A stretch of 64,000 nt of DNA, taken from NCBI GenBank assembly GCA_902535155.1, contig CACASB010000002.1:1-64000 (forward strand), in the 5' to 3' direction. The DNA is from an uncultured Pelagibacteraceae bacterium. GTDB taxonomy: Bacteria > Pseudomonadota > Alphaproteobacteria > Pelagibacterales > Pelagibacteraceae. The notes under the pieces are model-generated. The model worked only from the letters and a program-made list of their open reading frames with translations. It searched no databases and was not told where the DNA came from. This document shows, one piece after another, positions 28,476 through 38,565 of the stretch. Within the stretch, counting starts at the first letter, position 1. Every line of letters begins with the position of its first letter. Made by a program: the position numbers and the translations under genes.

Positions 28476-29387
28476 ATGCTTTCAAATAAACAAATAATTT
28501 GTCCTAATAATCTGTTAGACGCTTCTATTAAAAAAAGAGGAGCAACCGCCGCGATCGTAAATGCTGGGAAACCATTACCAATGCAATCAGTTATGGATGC
28601 GGTAAAAGAGGACCTAATCAAACCAATTTTTATTGGTGATAAAGAACAAATACAAAAATGTGCGTCTGAAATTCAATTTGATATTTCAGGTTATGAGGTA
28701 ATTCATGAACCAGTAGAAAATAATACAGCAGCAGTTGCTGCTAAACTTGCAATGCAGGGCAAAGTTAAGATTATAGTAAAGGGCCATATTCATACAGATA
28801 TATTAATGAAAGAAGTGTTAAAAAGAGAATATAAACTTCTTGGAAAAACTAGATTAAGCCATGTTTGGCATATGACATTAGAAAAAGATGACAAGCCATT
28901 AATAATTACTGATGGTGCACTAAATGTTTTACCGAATGTAAAAACTAAAATACACATATTAAAAAACGTTATAGATTTTTCAAAAAGGATTGGAAACAAC
29001 AGACCAAAAGTTGCTGTTTTATCTGCAACTGAGGAAGTCTTAGATAGTATTCAAAGTTCAATGGAAGCAAAAGAAATTACCGAACTTGCAAAAAAAGAGG
29101 ATTTAGATGCAGACGTATTTGGGCCTTTAGCGTTTGATAATAGTGTTTCAAAAAAGTCTGCTGAAATTAAAGGTATTAAAAATATAGTTGCTGGAGATGC
29201 AGATGTACTTTTAGTACCTAGTGTTGAAACTGGAAATGCATTGGTAAAAATAATGATTTATTTTATGGGAGCTTGCGCGGCTGGTGTTGTGATAGGAGGA
29301 AAAGTACCAGTCGTTATTACAAGTAGATCAGATGAAGCAACAGCTAGATTAGCTTCTATTGCTGCTGCAGTTGTTGCATTGGATTAA
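28476..29387 (+). CDS. Phosphate acyltransferase (phosphate acetyl/butyryltransferase family)
   Basis: IIVKGHIHTDILMKEVL, LSHVWHM, ITDGALNVLPN, GGKVPVVITSRSDEATARLASI. Confidence 0.82.
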   Translation: MLSNKQIICPNNLLDASIKKRGATAAIVNAGKPLPMQSVMDAVKEDLIKPIFIGDKEQIQKCASEIQFDISGYEVIHEPVENNTAAVAAKLAMQGKVKIIVKGHIHTDILMKEVLKREYKLLGKTRLSHVWHMTLEKDDKPLIITDGALNVLPNVKTKIHILKNVIDFSKRIGNNRPKVAVLSATEEVLDSIQSSMEAKEITELAKKEDLDADVFGPLAFDNSVSKKSAEIKGIKNIVAGDADVLLVPSVETGNALVKIMIYFMGACAAGVVIGGKVPVVITSRSDEATARLASIAAAVVALD

Positions 29388-29410
29388 TAAAACAATATAA
29401 ATTTGTAAAA

Positions 29411-30700
29411 ATGACAATTAAATATTTAAAAAAAGCATCTAAAACCGCATCAACAGATGACACTAAAACAAAAGATATCGTTCAAAATCTTTTAAAAGAA
29501 CTCGAAAAATCAAAAGAAGAAGGTTGTAAAGATTTAACTAAAAAATTTGATAAATACGATGGAGAAATAGTTGTTTCAAAAGAAAAGATAGAGAAAATAA
29601 ATAAAAATTTGGATCAAAAAACTAAAGACGATATTAAATTTTCATATGATAGGGTTCGTAAATTTGCAGAAGCACAACTTGCAAACTATGGAAAAGACTT
29701 TGAAGTAGAATTATCAAATGGATTATATGCTGGTCAAAAGTTAGTGCCAGTTAATACTGCAGGCTGTTATATTCCAGGTGGAAGATACGCCCATATAGCA
29801 TCAGCAGTAATGAGCGTTACAACTGCAAAAGTTGCAGGTGTTAAAAATATTATTGCATGCAGTCCCCCTAAAGAAGGAATTGGTGCCCACCCTTCTATAA
29901 TTTATACAGCAAATTTATGCGGCGCTGATGTAATTTTAAATCTTGGTGGAGTTCCAGCTATCGCTGCAATGACATACGGAATGTTTGGAAATGCTCCAGC
30001 TGATATTTTAGTTGGTCCCGGAAATCAATTTGTTGCTGAAGCTAAAAGAATTTTATTTGGAAAAGTTGGAATTGATTTATTCGCTGGCCCAACAGAAATT
30101 GGAATTATTGCAGATGAAACTGCAGATCCAGAAATTGTAGCTGTTGATTTAGTTGGTCAGGCTGAACACGGTTATAATTCTCCATGTTGGTTATACACCA
30201 CAAGCCAAAAACTTGCAGATGAAGTGATGAAAAGAGTCCCAGAATTAATAGAAAAACTTCCAGAAGTTCCAAGATTAAGTGCGGAGGCTGCTTGGAGAGA
30301 TTACGGTGAAGTTATTTTATGTGATACGGATGAAGAAATGGTTAAAGTGAGTGATGACTATGCACCTGAGCATTTAGAGATACAAACCAAAAATCTTGAA
30401 TGGTTTCATAAGAGATTAAAAAACTACGGTTCATTATTTATTGGTGAGGAAACAACAGTTGCTTATGGTGATAAATGTTCTGGAACCAATCACATATTGC
30501 CAACGAAAGGAGCAGGAAAATACACAGGGGGTTTATTTGTTGGTAAATTTATAAAAACTTTAAGTTTTCAGAGAATGACAAAAGAATCTACAAAAGAAGT
30601 TGGATCAGCTGCAGCTAGAATATCTAGATACGAAGGCATGGAAGCACATGCAAGGACTGGTGATGTGAGACTTAAAAAGTATGGATACTCACAAAAATAA
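29411..30700 (+). CDS. Histidinol dehydrogenase family protein (candidate sulfopropanediol 3-dehydrogenase HpsN)
   Basis: PVNTAGCYIPGGRYAHIASAVMSVTTAKVAGV, GPGNQFVAEAKR, DLFAGPTEIGIIADETADPEIVAVDLVGQAEHG, DDYAPEHLEI. Not beside his genes; sits near sulfonate-type genes. Confidence 0.85.
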   Translation: MTIKYLKKASKTASTDDTKTKDIVQNLLKELEKSKEEGCKDLTKKFDKYDGEIVVSKEKIEKINKNLDQKTKDDIKFSYDRVRKFAEAQLANYGKDFEVELSNGLYAGQKLVPVNTAGCYIPGGRYAHIASAVMSVTTAKVAGVKNIIACSPPKEGIGAHPSIIYTANLCGADVILNLGGVPAIAAMTYGMFGNAPADILVGPGNQFVAEAKRILFGKVGIDLFAGPTEIGIIADETADPEIVAVDLVGQAEHGYNSPCWLYTTSQKLADEVMKRVPELIEKLPEVPRLSAEAAWRDYGEVILCDTDEEMVKVSDDYAPEHLEIQTKNLEWFHKRLKNYGSLFIGEETTVAYGDKCSGTNHILPTKGAGKYTGGLFVGKFIKTLSFQRMTKESTKEVGSAAARISRYEGMEAHARTGDVRLKKYGYSQK

Positions 30701-32102
30701 ACTTTTAAATAAGAATACTTTATTATTTTTTTTCATTATTTTTGCTGCTTTTTTTTTAAGAATTTATAATTTAAATTTTGAAGACTATTGGTTTGATGAA
30801 CAAGCAAGTTTTTGGGTATCAGACCCAACTATAAATTTAAAAGAGACTATTGAAAGATCAAACGAGTTAGATAGAGGTTCAAATATAGTTTTTAATTTAT
30901 TTCTAAAAAATTTTTTTTTATTATTTGGTTACGACCCTCAAATTGGCAGGTATTTGCCATTTATTTTTGGTTTACTATCTATTCCCTCTTTATGTTATTT
31001 AGTATTTCAAATTAGCAGAAATCAAAGTTATTTACTTGTGGGATTCCTTAGTGCTATCAACTTTTATTTAATAAGCTATTCCCAAGAAGTCAGGGTTTAT
31101 TCATTTATATTTTTAGTAAGTATTTTAAGTATTATTTTTCTTTTTAAATTATTGGACGAGGAAAATTTAAATAATAAAAAATATTTATATGCTTGCTTTT
31201 ATATTTTCTTTTCTTTACTTGGAGTTTTATTACACACATTTTTCTTTATTATAATTCTTTCTCAATTTTTATTTGTTTTTTTAAATATTGTATTTAACAA
31301 AAAAAAATTTGTATTTATTTTATTTTGTATTTTGTCTATTCCCTTATTATTTTTGATATTAATGTATGATTATTTATTGTTACAACTTGGTATTAAAAGT
31401 TTTTGGATACAACAAGTAAATCTTGATTTTTTTATTAATTATTTCTTTTCTAGATTTTTTGGTTCTAAAATAATGGGGGCAATCTATCTATTATGTTTAA
31501 TTTATCTTATTTACACTGGTAGAAAAAAAATTTTTAAACTTGAAGATAAGAATTTTTTATTTATTTTAATTTTAGTTCTTTCATATGTTTTACCACTCAC
31601 ATATGGGCTCATTAAACAGCCTATACTAATTGACAGGTACATAATTTTTGTTCTTGTTCCAATATTTGCATTAATCTCAATATTGATATGCGAACTAAAA
31701 AATACAAAAACAAAATATATTATTTTGTTTATTATTTTAAGCTCTTCATTAGTTAATAATTATATTGAAGTTTTTAATAGAGAAAAATCGAAACCAGAGT
31801 TTAATAAAACTTTGGAGTATATTTCAAAATCAAATAACCCAAATATCATTACTAAAACAAACGATACTATGGCTGAAAAAATTGTAGTTAATTATTTAAA
31901 AAATGTACGTACTTCCAAAAAAAATAATTTAAATTTTTACAATTCAAATAGTGATTACTTAAAGTTAGATACTCTATGGATTCTTTGTTATAAACCAATA
32001 AATGGATTTGATTGTACGCCTACAACTTATTTATCTTCTAGTTGGTTGAAAGTAGATGACGTAGAATATAAACTGATTGGATCAACACTATATAAAAATT
32101 AA
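30681..32102 (+). CDS. Glycosyltransferase family 39-like membrane protein
   Basis: Many TM helices; N-terminal RIYNLNFEDYWFDEQASFWVS resembles the GT39/PMT DE motif. Confidence 0.7.
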   Translation: MDTHKNKLLNKNTLLFFFIIFAAFFLRIYNLNFEDYWFDEQASFWVSDPTINLKETIERSNELDRGSNIVFNLFLKNFFLLFGYDPQIGRYLPFIFGLLSIPSLCYLVFQISRNQSYLLVGFLSAINFYLISYSQEVRVYSFIFLVSILSIIFLFKLLDEENLNNKKYLYACFYIFFSLLGVLLHTFFFIIILSQFLFVFLNIVFNKKKFVFILFCILSIPLLFLILMYDYLLLQLGIKSFWIQQVNLDFFINYFFSRFFGSKIMGAIYLLCLIYLIYTGRKKIFKLEDKNFLFILILVLSYVLPLTYGLIKQPILIDRYIIFVLVPIFALISILICELKNTKTKYIILFIILSSSLVNNYIEVFNREKSKPEFNKTLEYISKSNNPNIITKTNDTMAEKIVVNYLKNVRTSKKNNLNFYNSNSDYLKLDTLWILCYKPINGFDCTPTTYLSSSWLKVDDVEYKLIGSTLYKN

Positions 32103-32123
32103 ACTATAAATTTAAGACATTTC

Positions 32124-32834
32124 ATGAAAGAATTATCAATTGTAATACCAATTTTGAATGAGGCAAAAAATATAAATCAGTTAATACCTGAAATTAATAA
32201 AGTTAAAATAAAGATTAATTTAAATAGACTAGAAGTTTTACTAATAGATGATAATTCTCACGATAATATTAAGAATGTCGTAACGAGATTAAAAAAAAGA
32301 TATCCCTATCTAAAATTATTTATAAGAAAAAATAAGAAAAAGGATTTATCAAAGTCTTGCGTAGAAGGTTTTATTAAAGCGAAATATAAAAATATTTTAG
32401 TTATGGATGGAGATTTACAACATCCACCTCAGTACATAGAAAAAATGTATAATGTTTTTATTAATCAAAAATGTGATTTTGTAATTGGTAGCAGAGATCT
32501 TTTAAAAAGAAAAAATTATGGCTTGTCTCAGATAAGAAGATTATTCTCAATTATTTTAATACTAATGATTAATTTTTTGTTAGGTAATAAAACAAAAGAT
32601 CCAATGAGTGGTTTTTTTATTTTTAAAAAAGAAATTTATACTAAAAATAAAAAAAAATTATTTTCTTCAGGATATAAGATTCTATCTGATTTAATTTACT
32701 CTTCAAAACATGATTTAAAAATAAAAGATGTGAACATAAGATTTGACCGAAGAATATCAGGGAAAAGTAAAATGAATTTATCTATATTGTTAATTTTGAT
32801 TTATTTTATCTTTAGCAGATTTGTTAAAAAGTGA
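32124..32834 (+). CDS. Polyprenol-phosphate mannosyltransferase-like GT2
   Basis: LSIVIPILNEAKNI, LLIDDNSHDN, VMDGDLQHPPQYIEKM, DFVIGSRD. Confidence 0.85.
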   Translation: MKELSIVIPILNEAKNINQLIPEINKVKIKINLNRLEVLLIDDNSHDNIKNVVTRLKKRYPYLKLFIRKNKKKDLSKSCVEGFIKAKYKNILVMDGDLQHPPQYIEKMYNVFINQKCDFVIGSRDLLKRKNYGLSQIRRLFSIILILMINFLLGNKTKDPMSGFFIFKKEIYTKNKKKLFSSGYKILSDLIYSSKHDLKIKDVNIRFDRRISGKSKMNLSILLILIYFIFSRFVKK

Positions 32835-33497
32835 TTATTCTCTACTTAAATCTTTAGAGCTAATATTTTCCTCTTTTTTAGGGTATTTTTTTTCGTTAAT
32901 GATATTTGCAAAACTATGGTTCACATCACGGTGTCCAGCTTCATCATCACGTATAACTCTCACTACATCTTTTAGTGTAGCGTGCAAAGGTAAGTTCCAA
33001 TAATTTATTGCAACTTCTGGAGCTGGCTCATCTTTTATTTTGCCAGTCTCTAATTCGTGTAAATATTCTGTGTAACTTCTAACAGCTTCTTCTTCAAAAT
33101 ATCCAACAATCCTATGAGCAGTTCTTTGAGATACTAAATAAATGATAGCGTATGTAACAATAAAAATAAATTGAGCCATCAAAATAATAACTCTTTCAAT
33201 CCATGTTGGCTTTGCAACATGAATAAAAGTCATTAGATGCATTCTTTCATTTTCTGCTTCATCCAAAAGAATTTTAATCCAACCTCTATCATCTTCCATT
33301 TTTCTTAAAGATTTTAAGTGAATTAGCATTCCTGCTACCATTCCAGGTACTGCAGCAACTGTTTCTAAAACGACAGCTCTATGACCGTATCTTTTCTTAA
33401 AAAAAGTATCAGCTAGAAATCTTAAAAACTTTGTAAAGCCTAAAGCAACTTTATCGCTAAAGTTATTTGGCTCGTAATGTTTTTCTAAATCATTCAT
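32835..33497 (-). CDS. Alternative oxidase (ubiquinol oxidase, di-iron)
   Basis: AOX di-iron motifs: [50 protein letters not shown]. Confidence 0.9.
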   Translation of the reverse strand: MNDLEKHYEPNNFSDKVALGFTKFLRFLADTFFKKRYGHRAVVLETVAAVPGMVAGMLIHLKSLRKMEDDRGWIKILLDEAENERMHLMTFIHVAKPTWIERVIILMAQFIFIVTYAIIYLVSQRTAHRIVGYFEEEAVRSYTEYLHELETGKIKDEPAPEVAINYWNLPLHATLKDVVRVIRDDEAGHRDVNHSFANIINEKKYPKKEENISSKDLSRE

Positions 33498-33564
33498 ACC
33501 TCTTATTTAGTTATTTTTATTTAAAATCCAATGGGTCTAAATTGACGTTTAAAAGTGTTCTATA

Positions 33565-34179
33565 TCAATAGAAATTAAGAATGGTATTTAAAACATATAT
33601 AGACAAAACAGTCATAAAAAGAATGACTAATATGTTTATATAAATCCAAGTTTTTTTATTATTTAAATATTTAGATAAATAATTTGCTAAATAACCAATA
33701 GTAAAAAAAAATAAAAAAGAAGATATCGTAGCACCTAAACCAAAATATATTTTATTCACTAAAGCAAAATTTTTAGAGAAATTTCCTAAAAAAAATACTG
33801 TGTCAGAATAAACATGTGGATTTAAATAGGTAAAGCCCAAGGTCTTTAGAAAAATGCTTTTAAAGGTTTCGTCAATTTTGTTTGTTGAAAAATCAACATT
33901 TGAAAAACTTAATTTTATTTTAGAATAAATAAAATGTAATAAAAATAATAATAATAGAATGTTTAATATAAGTTCAGTTGTTTGGTTAAAATAACTTTGA
34001 AAATATTCAAATAAGATAATGCCTAAAAAAATTAAAATATAATCAGAAATTGAGCAAATTAAGCATACTAAAAAAGTATACTGTCTCTTTAAACCCTGCT
34101 CTATTACAAATACATTTTGAGCTCCAAGTGCTAAAATCAAACTTAGACCAGTAAAAAAACCAATTAATAAGTATTCCAT
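33565..34179 (-). CDS. LysE/ArgO family amino acid exporter
   Basis: LGAQNVFVIEQGLKRQYTF N-terminal motif; TYLNPHVYSDTVFFLG. Confidence 0.85.
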   Translation of the reverse strand: MEYLLIGFFTGLSLILALGAQNVFVIEQGLKRQYTFLVCLICSISDYILIFLGIILFEYFQSYFNQTTELILNILLLLFLLHFIYSKIKLSFSNVDFSTNKIDETFKSIFLKTLGFTYLNPHVYSDTVFFLGNFSKNFALVNKIYFGLGATISSFLFFFTIGYLANYLSKYLNNKKTWIYINILVILFMTVLSIYVLNTILNFY

Positions 34180-34180
34180 A

Positions 34181-34834
34181 TTAGATTTTTTGATTAATAA
34201 CTAATGATAATTTTCTAGGAAAACTTCCTTCATCAAAGTAATCGATACTTAAATTATTAAATCCTTTTAATAACTCTTTAACTTTTTCATCTGAAAAATA
34301 ATGAACAATATATCCATTCATTTCGTATAGGTCTTCTCCTCTATGTATACCTTTTTTATAATCTGCATCTGTATGGTTTCTAACTGTGTAAATATTCATA
34401 GAGTCTTTATGTAAAACTCTACATATCTCATTATTTAAATTTACTAGTTCAGAGTTTGTGAAAGCCATACAATAAAGCATGTGTGAGTAACAACCCTCAA
34501 AACTATCATCTTTAAAATTTAATTTTTGTCTTAAGTCGTGTGTTTGAGTATCAATAAAGTCACTTAACCCTAAAGTGTTTGACTTATTTTTAATTATTTC
34601 AACTGCCGTTGGACTGTAATCTAAGGCAGTTACTTTTATTGAATTTTTAGCAAAAAAGATTGTGTCTCGTCCTAATCCTGCTCCGAGTTCAATGATGTGT
34701 TTAACGTTATTTTTCTTAAAATTTTCTAAAGCTATTTTTGCAGAATAGCTTGGTTCAGAACCAAACATCTCAGGCTTACTTGAGAAATTCTTTTCCCAAT
34801 GCTGAGATTGTTCGTTTAAAATCTTATTGTCCAA
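34181..34834 (-). CDS. Class I SAM-dependent methyltransferase
   Basis: IIELGAGLGRDTIFFAKN, VTALDYSPTAVEII. Confidence 0.82.
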   Translation of the reverse strand: MDNKILNEQSQHWEKNFSSKPEMFGSEPSYSAKIALENFKKNNVKHIIELGAGLGRDTIFFAKNSIKVTALDYSPTAVEIIKNKSNTLGLSDFIDTQTHDLRQKLNFKDDSFEGCYSHMLYCMAFTNSELVNLNNEICRVLHKDSMNIYTVRNHTDADYKKGIHRGEDLYEMNGYIVHYFSDEKVKELLKGFNNLSIDYFDEGSFPRKLSLVINQKI

Positions 34835-34835
34835 C

Positions 34836-35498
34836 CTACTTCGATGGATCTGGTACTTTTCTTAAATAAGGTTTAACTGCATTCCAACCATCAGGAAACA
34901 ATTTCTTAGCTTCATCATCCTTAACTGCAGGAACGATGATAACTTCTTCTCCTTTTTTCCAATCAGCAGGTGTTGCTACTTTATGTTTTGCAGTAAGTTG
35001 CATAGAGTCTATTGATCTCAATAACTCCATAAAGTTTCTACCTGTTGCCATTGGATAAGTTAAGAACAAACCAACTCTTTTATCTGGTCTGATTATAAAA
35101 ACTGTTCTAACTGTTTGGTTATCAACCGCAGTTCTACCCATTGAAGTAGTGCCTGCATCACCTTCTAACATGTTATAAAGTTTTGCAATTTTTAGATCCT
35201 CATCTGCGATAATTGGATAATCAGGCTTCATTCCTGTAACATCTTTAATATCATCCAACCATTTAACATGATCTGAAACTGGGTCCACACTTAAGCCTAT
35301 TACTTTAACGTTTCTCTTGTCAAATTCAGGCTTCATTCTCGCTAAAGATCCTAGTTCAGTTGTGCAAACTGGTGTAAAATCTTTTGGGTGCGAAAATAGA
35401 ACACCCCAACTATCTCCAAGCCATTCATGAAATGATATATCACCAATGGTTGTTTTAGCTGTAAAGTCAGGTGCTAAACTGTTTATTTTTAAAGTCAT
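34836..35498 (-). CDS. 1-Cys peroxiredoxin (Prx6 type)
   Basis: LFSHPKDFTPVCTTELGSLARM and C-terminal Prx6-like KGEEVIIVPAVKDDEAKKLFP. Confidence 0.92.
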   Translation of the reverse strand: MTLKINSLAPDFTAKTTIGDISFHEWLGDSWGVLFSHPKDFTPVCTTELGSLARMKPEFDKRNVKVIGLSVDPVSDHVKWLDDIKDVTGMKPDYPIIADEDLKIAKLYNMLEGDAGTTSMGRTAVDNQTVRTVFIIRPDKRVGLFLTYPMATGRNFMELLRSIDSMQLTAKHKVATPADWKKGEEVIIVPAVKDDEAKKLFPDGWNAVKPYLRKVPDPSK

Positions 35499-35573
35499 TT
35501 ACCTCTCCTTTTTAAAAACAAATTATATGCAAGATTGATTTGCTATGCAATTTTTTATAAAGTGATCATTAAT

Positions 35574-36266
35574 ATGATATTTGAACAATTATTTGATACT
35601 AAATCTTCAACCTACACGTACATACTCTCAAGTGGCAAAGGTAGAGAGGCTTTAATTATTGATCCAGTTTTAGAACACACTGAAGAATACTTAAAACTAT
35701 TAAATAAATTAGAATTAAAATTAGTAAAAGTAATCGATACTCATATTCATGCAGATCATATCACTGGGTTAAATGAATTAAGTGAAAGAACAAATTGTAC
35801 AAAAATTATGGGAGATAATTCAAAATCTGAAGTTGTTGATTTAAGAGTTAAAGAAGATGAAAACGTTAAAATTGATAATATTAATTTAAAGGTGATGTAC
35901 ACACCTGGACATACTGATTGTTCGTATAGTTTTTTAATGAATGATAGAGTTTTTACAGGTGATACTCTTTTAATTAATGGTACTGGAAGGACTGATTTTC
36001 AAAATGGAAATGCAAAACAACAGTACGACTCTATATTTAATAAATTATTGAAATTACCTGAAAATACGATTGTATTTCCTGCGCATGATTATAATGGTAA
36101 AAAACATTCTACAATTGGATCAGAGAGAAAAAATAATCCAAGATTACAAGTTAATTCTGTTGACCAATATGTAGAAATAATGAATAACCTTAATCTTGCT
36201 AACCCAAAAATGATGGATGTAGCTGTTCCAGCTAATTTAAAGGGTTTAACTTTAAATCAAGTTTAA
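35574..36266 (+). CDS. MBL-fold hydrolase, persulfide dioxygenase (ETHE1)-like
   Basis: DTHIHADHITGL, TPGHTDCSYSF, FTGDTLLINGTGRTDFQNG. ATG at 35574 (MIFEQLFD) is preferred to 35535. Confidence 0.82.
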   Translation: MIFEQLFDTKSSTYTYILSSGKGREALIIDPVLEHTEEYLKLLNKLELKLVKVIDTHIHADHITGLNELSERTNCTKIMGDNSKSEVVDLRVKEDENVKIDNINLKVMYTPGHTDCSYSFLMNDRVFTGDTLLINGTGRTDFQNGNAKQQYDSIFNKLLKLPENTIVFPAHDYNGKKHSTIGSERKNNPRLQVNSVDQYVEIMNNLNLANPKMMDVAVPANLKGLTLNQV

Positions 36267-36288
36267 AGCATAAAAAATTGTAATTAAC

Positions 36289-36870
36289 ATGAATGAATTT
36301 TTAAATTCTATTATCAAAAGAGATCCAGCTGCCAAATCAAAGCTAAGTGTAATATTAACTTATCCTGGAGCAAAAGCTGTTTTCTTTCATCGAATTGCAA
36401 ACTTTTTTGCGATTGCAAAATTTAATTTGATTGCAAGAATTATTTCTCAGTTTTCTAGATTTTTAACTGGAATAGAAATTCATCCTAATGCAAAGATTGG
36501 TAAAAACTTATTTATAGATCACGGTATGGGGGTAGTTATCGGAGAAACTTCAGATATAGGTGATAACGTAACTATTTATCATATGGTGACTTTAGGAGGA
36601 ATTTCTCCAAGTATAAATTCGGATGATCAAAGAAATACAAAAAGACATCCAACATTAATGGACAATGTGGTTGTTGGGTCAGGTGCACAAATATTAGGAC
36701 CTGTTGTTGTGGGAAAAAATGCAAAAATTGGTGCTAATGCTGTAGTGACAAAAAATGTTGATGAAAATTCAGTAATGGTTGGAATACCTGCAAAAAATGT
36801 TGGTGAAGTTACAACTGAAGACGAAAACTTTAAACCATATGGAATTACTCAAGATAGTGACAAAAATTAA
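36289..36870 (+). CDS. cysE: Serine O-acetyltransferase
   Basis: Left-handed beta-helix; [44 protein letters not shown]. Confidence 0.9.
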   Translation: MNEFLNSIIKRDPAAKSKLSVILTYPGAKAVFFHRIANFFAIAKFNLIARIISQFSRFLTGIEIHPNAKIGKNLFIDHGMGVVIGETSDIGDNVTIYHMVTLGGISPSINSDDQRNTKRHPTLMDNVVVGSGAQILGPVVVGKNAKIGANAVVTKNVDENSVMVGIPAKNVGEVTTEDENFKPYGITQDSDKN

Positions 36871-37872
36871 ATGAATAAACCACAAAACAATTTTATAGAA
36901 GGAATTGGAAATACTCCTCTAGTAAAACTAAGAGCTGCATCTGAAATAACTGGATGTAATATTTACGGTAAAGCAGAATATTTAAATCCTGGTGGGTCTG
37001 TTAAAGATAGAGCTGCACTTGCATTAATTAGAGATGCGCAAGAAAAAAAACTAATTTCAAAGGGTGGTACAATAGTTGAGGGAACTGCCGGCAATACAGG
37101 AATTGGTTTATGTTTAATTGGAAACTCTATTGGATACAAAACAATCATTGTTATGAACGAAGATCAAACTCAAGAAAAAAAGGATATGCTCAGAAATATG
37201 GGTGCTGATTTAAGATTAGTACCACCGAAACCCTATAAAGATGATGGTAATTTTGTAAAAGTCGCAGCTAAATTAGCAGATGACTTAAAGAGTTCTAATA
37301 ACCATGGCGTAGTTTGGGCTAACCAATTTGATAATACTGCAAATTCAAAAGGTCATTATGAAACAACTGGACCAGAGATCTGGATGCAAACAGATGGAAA
37401 GGTAGATGGATTTGTTTGTTCTTCTGGAACTGGAGGAACTATTGGTGGAGTAAGTAGTTTTCTAAAAGAAAAAAATAAAGATATCAAAATATTTTTAGCT
37501 GATCCTGATGGTTCTTCCCTTTTTGATCATATTGAAAATGGTGAATTAAAATCTTCAGGAAGTTCAATTACTGAAGGAATAGGATCAAGTAGAGTAACTG
37601 CTAATTTTGCAAAAGCTAAAATTGATGGTGCTTTTAAAGTAACTGATAAAGAAGCTTTACCAGTTCTATATGATTTAATTCAAAATGAAGGTTTGAGTTT
37701 GGGAACTAGTTGTGCAATCAATGTTACTGGAGCTATTAAACTAGGTAAAAAATTAGGACCAGGAAAAACGATTGTAACAATACTTTGTGATCGATCTGAT
37801 AAATACAACTCTAAGCTGTTTAATAAAAAGTTTTTACAAGAAAAAGGGCTTCCTGTTCCTAGTTGGATCTAA
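36871..37872 (+). CDS. cysK: Cysteine synthase family protein
   Basis: IGNTPLVKL, AEYLNPGGSVKDRAAL, EGTAGNTGIGLCLIG, SGTGGTIGGVSSFLK. Confidence 0.88.
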   Translation: MNKPQNNFIEGIGNTPLVKLRAASEITGCNIYGKAEYLNPGGSVKDRAALALIRDAQEKKLISKGGTIVEGTAGNTGIGLCLIGNSIGYKTIIVMNEDQTQEKKDMLRNMGADLRLVPPKPYKDDGNFVKVAAKLADDLKSSNNHGVVWANQFDNTANSKGHYETTGPEIWMQTDGKVDGFVCSSGTGGTIGGVSSFLKEKNKDIKIFLADPDGSSLFDHIENGELKSSGSSITEGIGSSRVTANFAKAKIDGAFKVTDKEALPVLYDLIQNEGLSLGTSCAINVTGAIKLGKKLGPGKTIVTILCDRSDKYNSKLFNKKFLQEKGLPVPSWI

Positions 37873-37952
37873 AAAACGCATTCCTCATTTGTAATAAAAC
37901 CTTTACCTTAATGAATTTTATTAACTAAAATTAAATAAATGAAAGGATAATT

Positions 37953-38234
37953 ATGAAAAACTATTTAGCAACACACATATTTAAATCTGAAGAGATGAAG
38001 AAAAAATTCATGGAATTTGTTACTTCAACTCCACACGAAGATCTTAAAAAAGGTGTAACAGGTGAAAAAGCAAGATGCTTAGTTACTATGGTCGGAGCAG
38101 GAGATTCTATGAAAGTATTTTGTAGATGGGAAGCTGAAAGCAAAGAAGCAATCATAGAACAACTTGGTGATATGAACAGTATGTTTGAGACTGATCCAGA
38201 AGAGTGTGGAAACATTATGGATTTTAGAAATTAA
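37953..38234 (+). CDS. Small hypothetical protein (possible dimeric alpha/beta-barrel fold)
   Basis: 93-aa ORF with a purine-rich upstream (gaaaggataatt); same-strand cluster with DUF1330- and GYD-like genes. Confidence 0.6.
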   Translation: MKNYLATHIFKSEEMKKKFMEFVTSTPHEDLKKGVTGEKARCLVTMVGAGDSMKVFCRWEAESKEAIIEQLGDMNSMFETDPEECGNIMDFRN

Positions 38235-38249
38235 TAATAAATATCTAAG

Positions 38250-38537
38250 ATGCCTGGTTACGTAATAGCTCAAATTAATATGACCAACAAAGAAGGTTTT
38301 AAAGTTTACGCAGAGCAAGTTCCTGAAACTATAAAACAATTCGGTGGTAAATATGTTGTAAGAGCTGGTGAGTATACATCTATGGAAGGTAAATGGGATT
38401 ATACCAGAAATGTTATAATTGAATTTCCCACTTATGAAAAAGCATTGGAGTGGTATAACTCAGATTTATACAAGCCAGTTAAAGAACTTCGTCAAAAAAA
38501 TTCTGAAGGCAATATAATTATAATTAAAGGAGTATAA
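38250..38537 (+). CDS. DUF1330 family protein
   Basis: MPGYVIAQINMTNKEGFKVYAEQVPETIKQFGGKYVVRAG...EGKWDYTRNVIIEFPTYEKALEWYNSDLYKPVKELR. Confidence 0.9.
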   Translation: MPGYVIAQINMTNKEGFKVYAEQVPETIKQFGGKYVVRAGEYTSMEGKWDYTRNVIIEFPTYEKALEWYNSDLYKPVKELRQKNSEGNIIIIKGV

Positions 38538-38565
38538 TTAAACTAATAAACAAAAGGAAAAAAAA

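Noticed and set aside
28476-29387. Enoyl-CoA hydratase/phosphate acetyltransferase fusion
   Set aside because: Only the acyltransferase domain is present (303 aa); no MaoC-like region.
37961-38339. Reverse ORFs 37961..38215 and 38079..38339
   Set aside because: Shadow ORFs opposite the small-protein cluster; the forward frames include a recognisable DUF1330 protein and RBSs.
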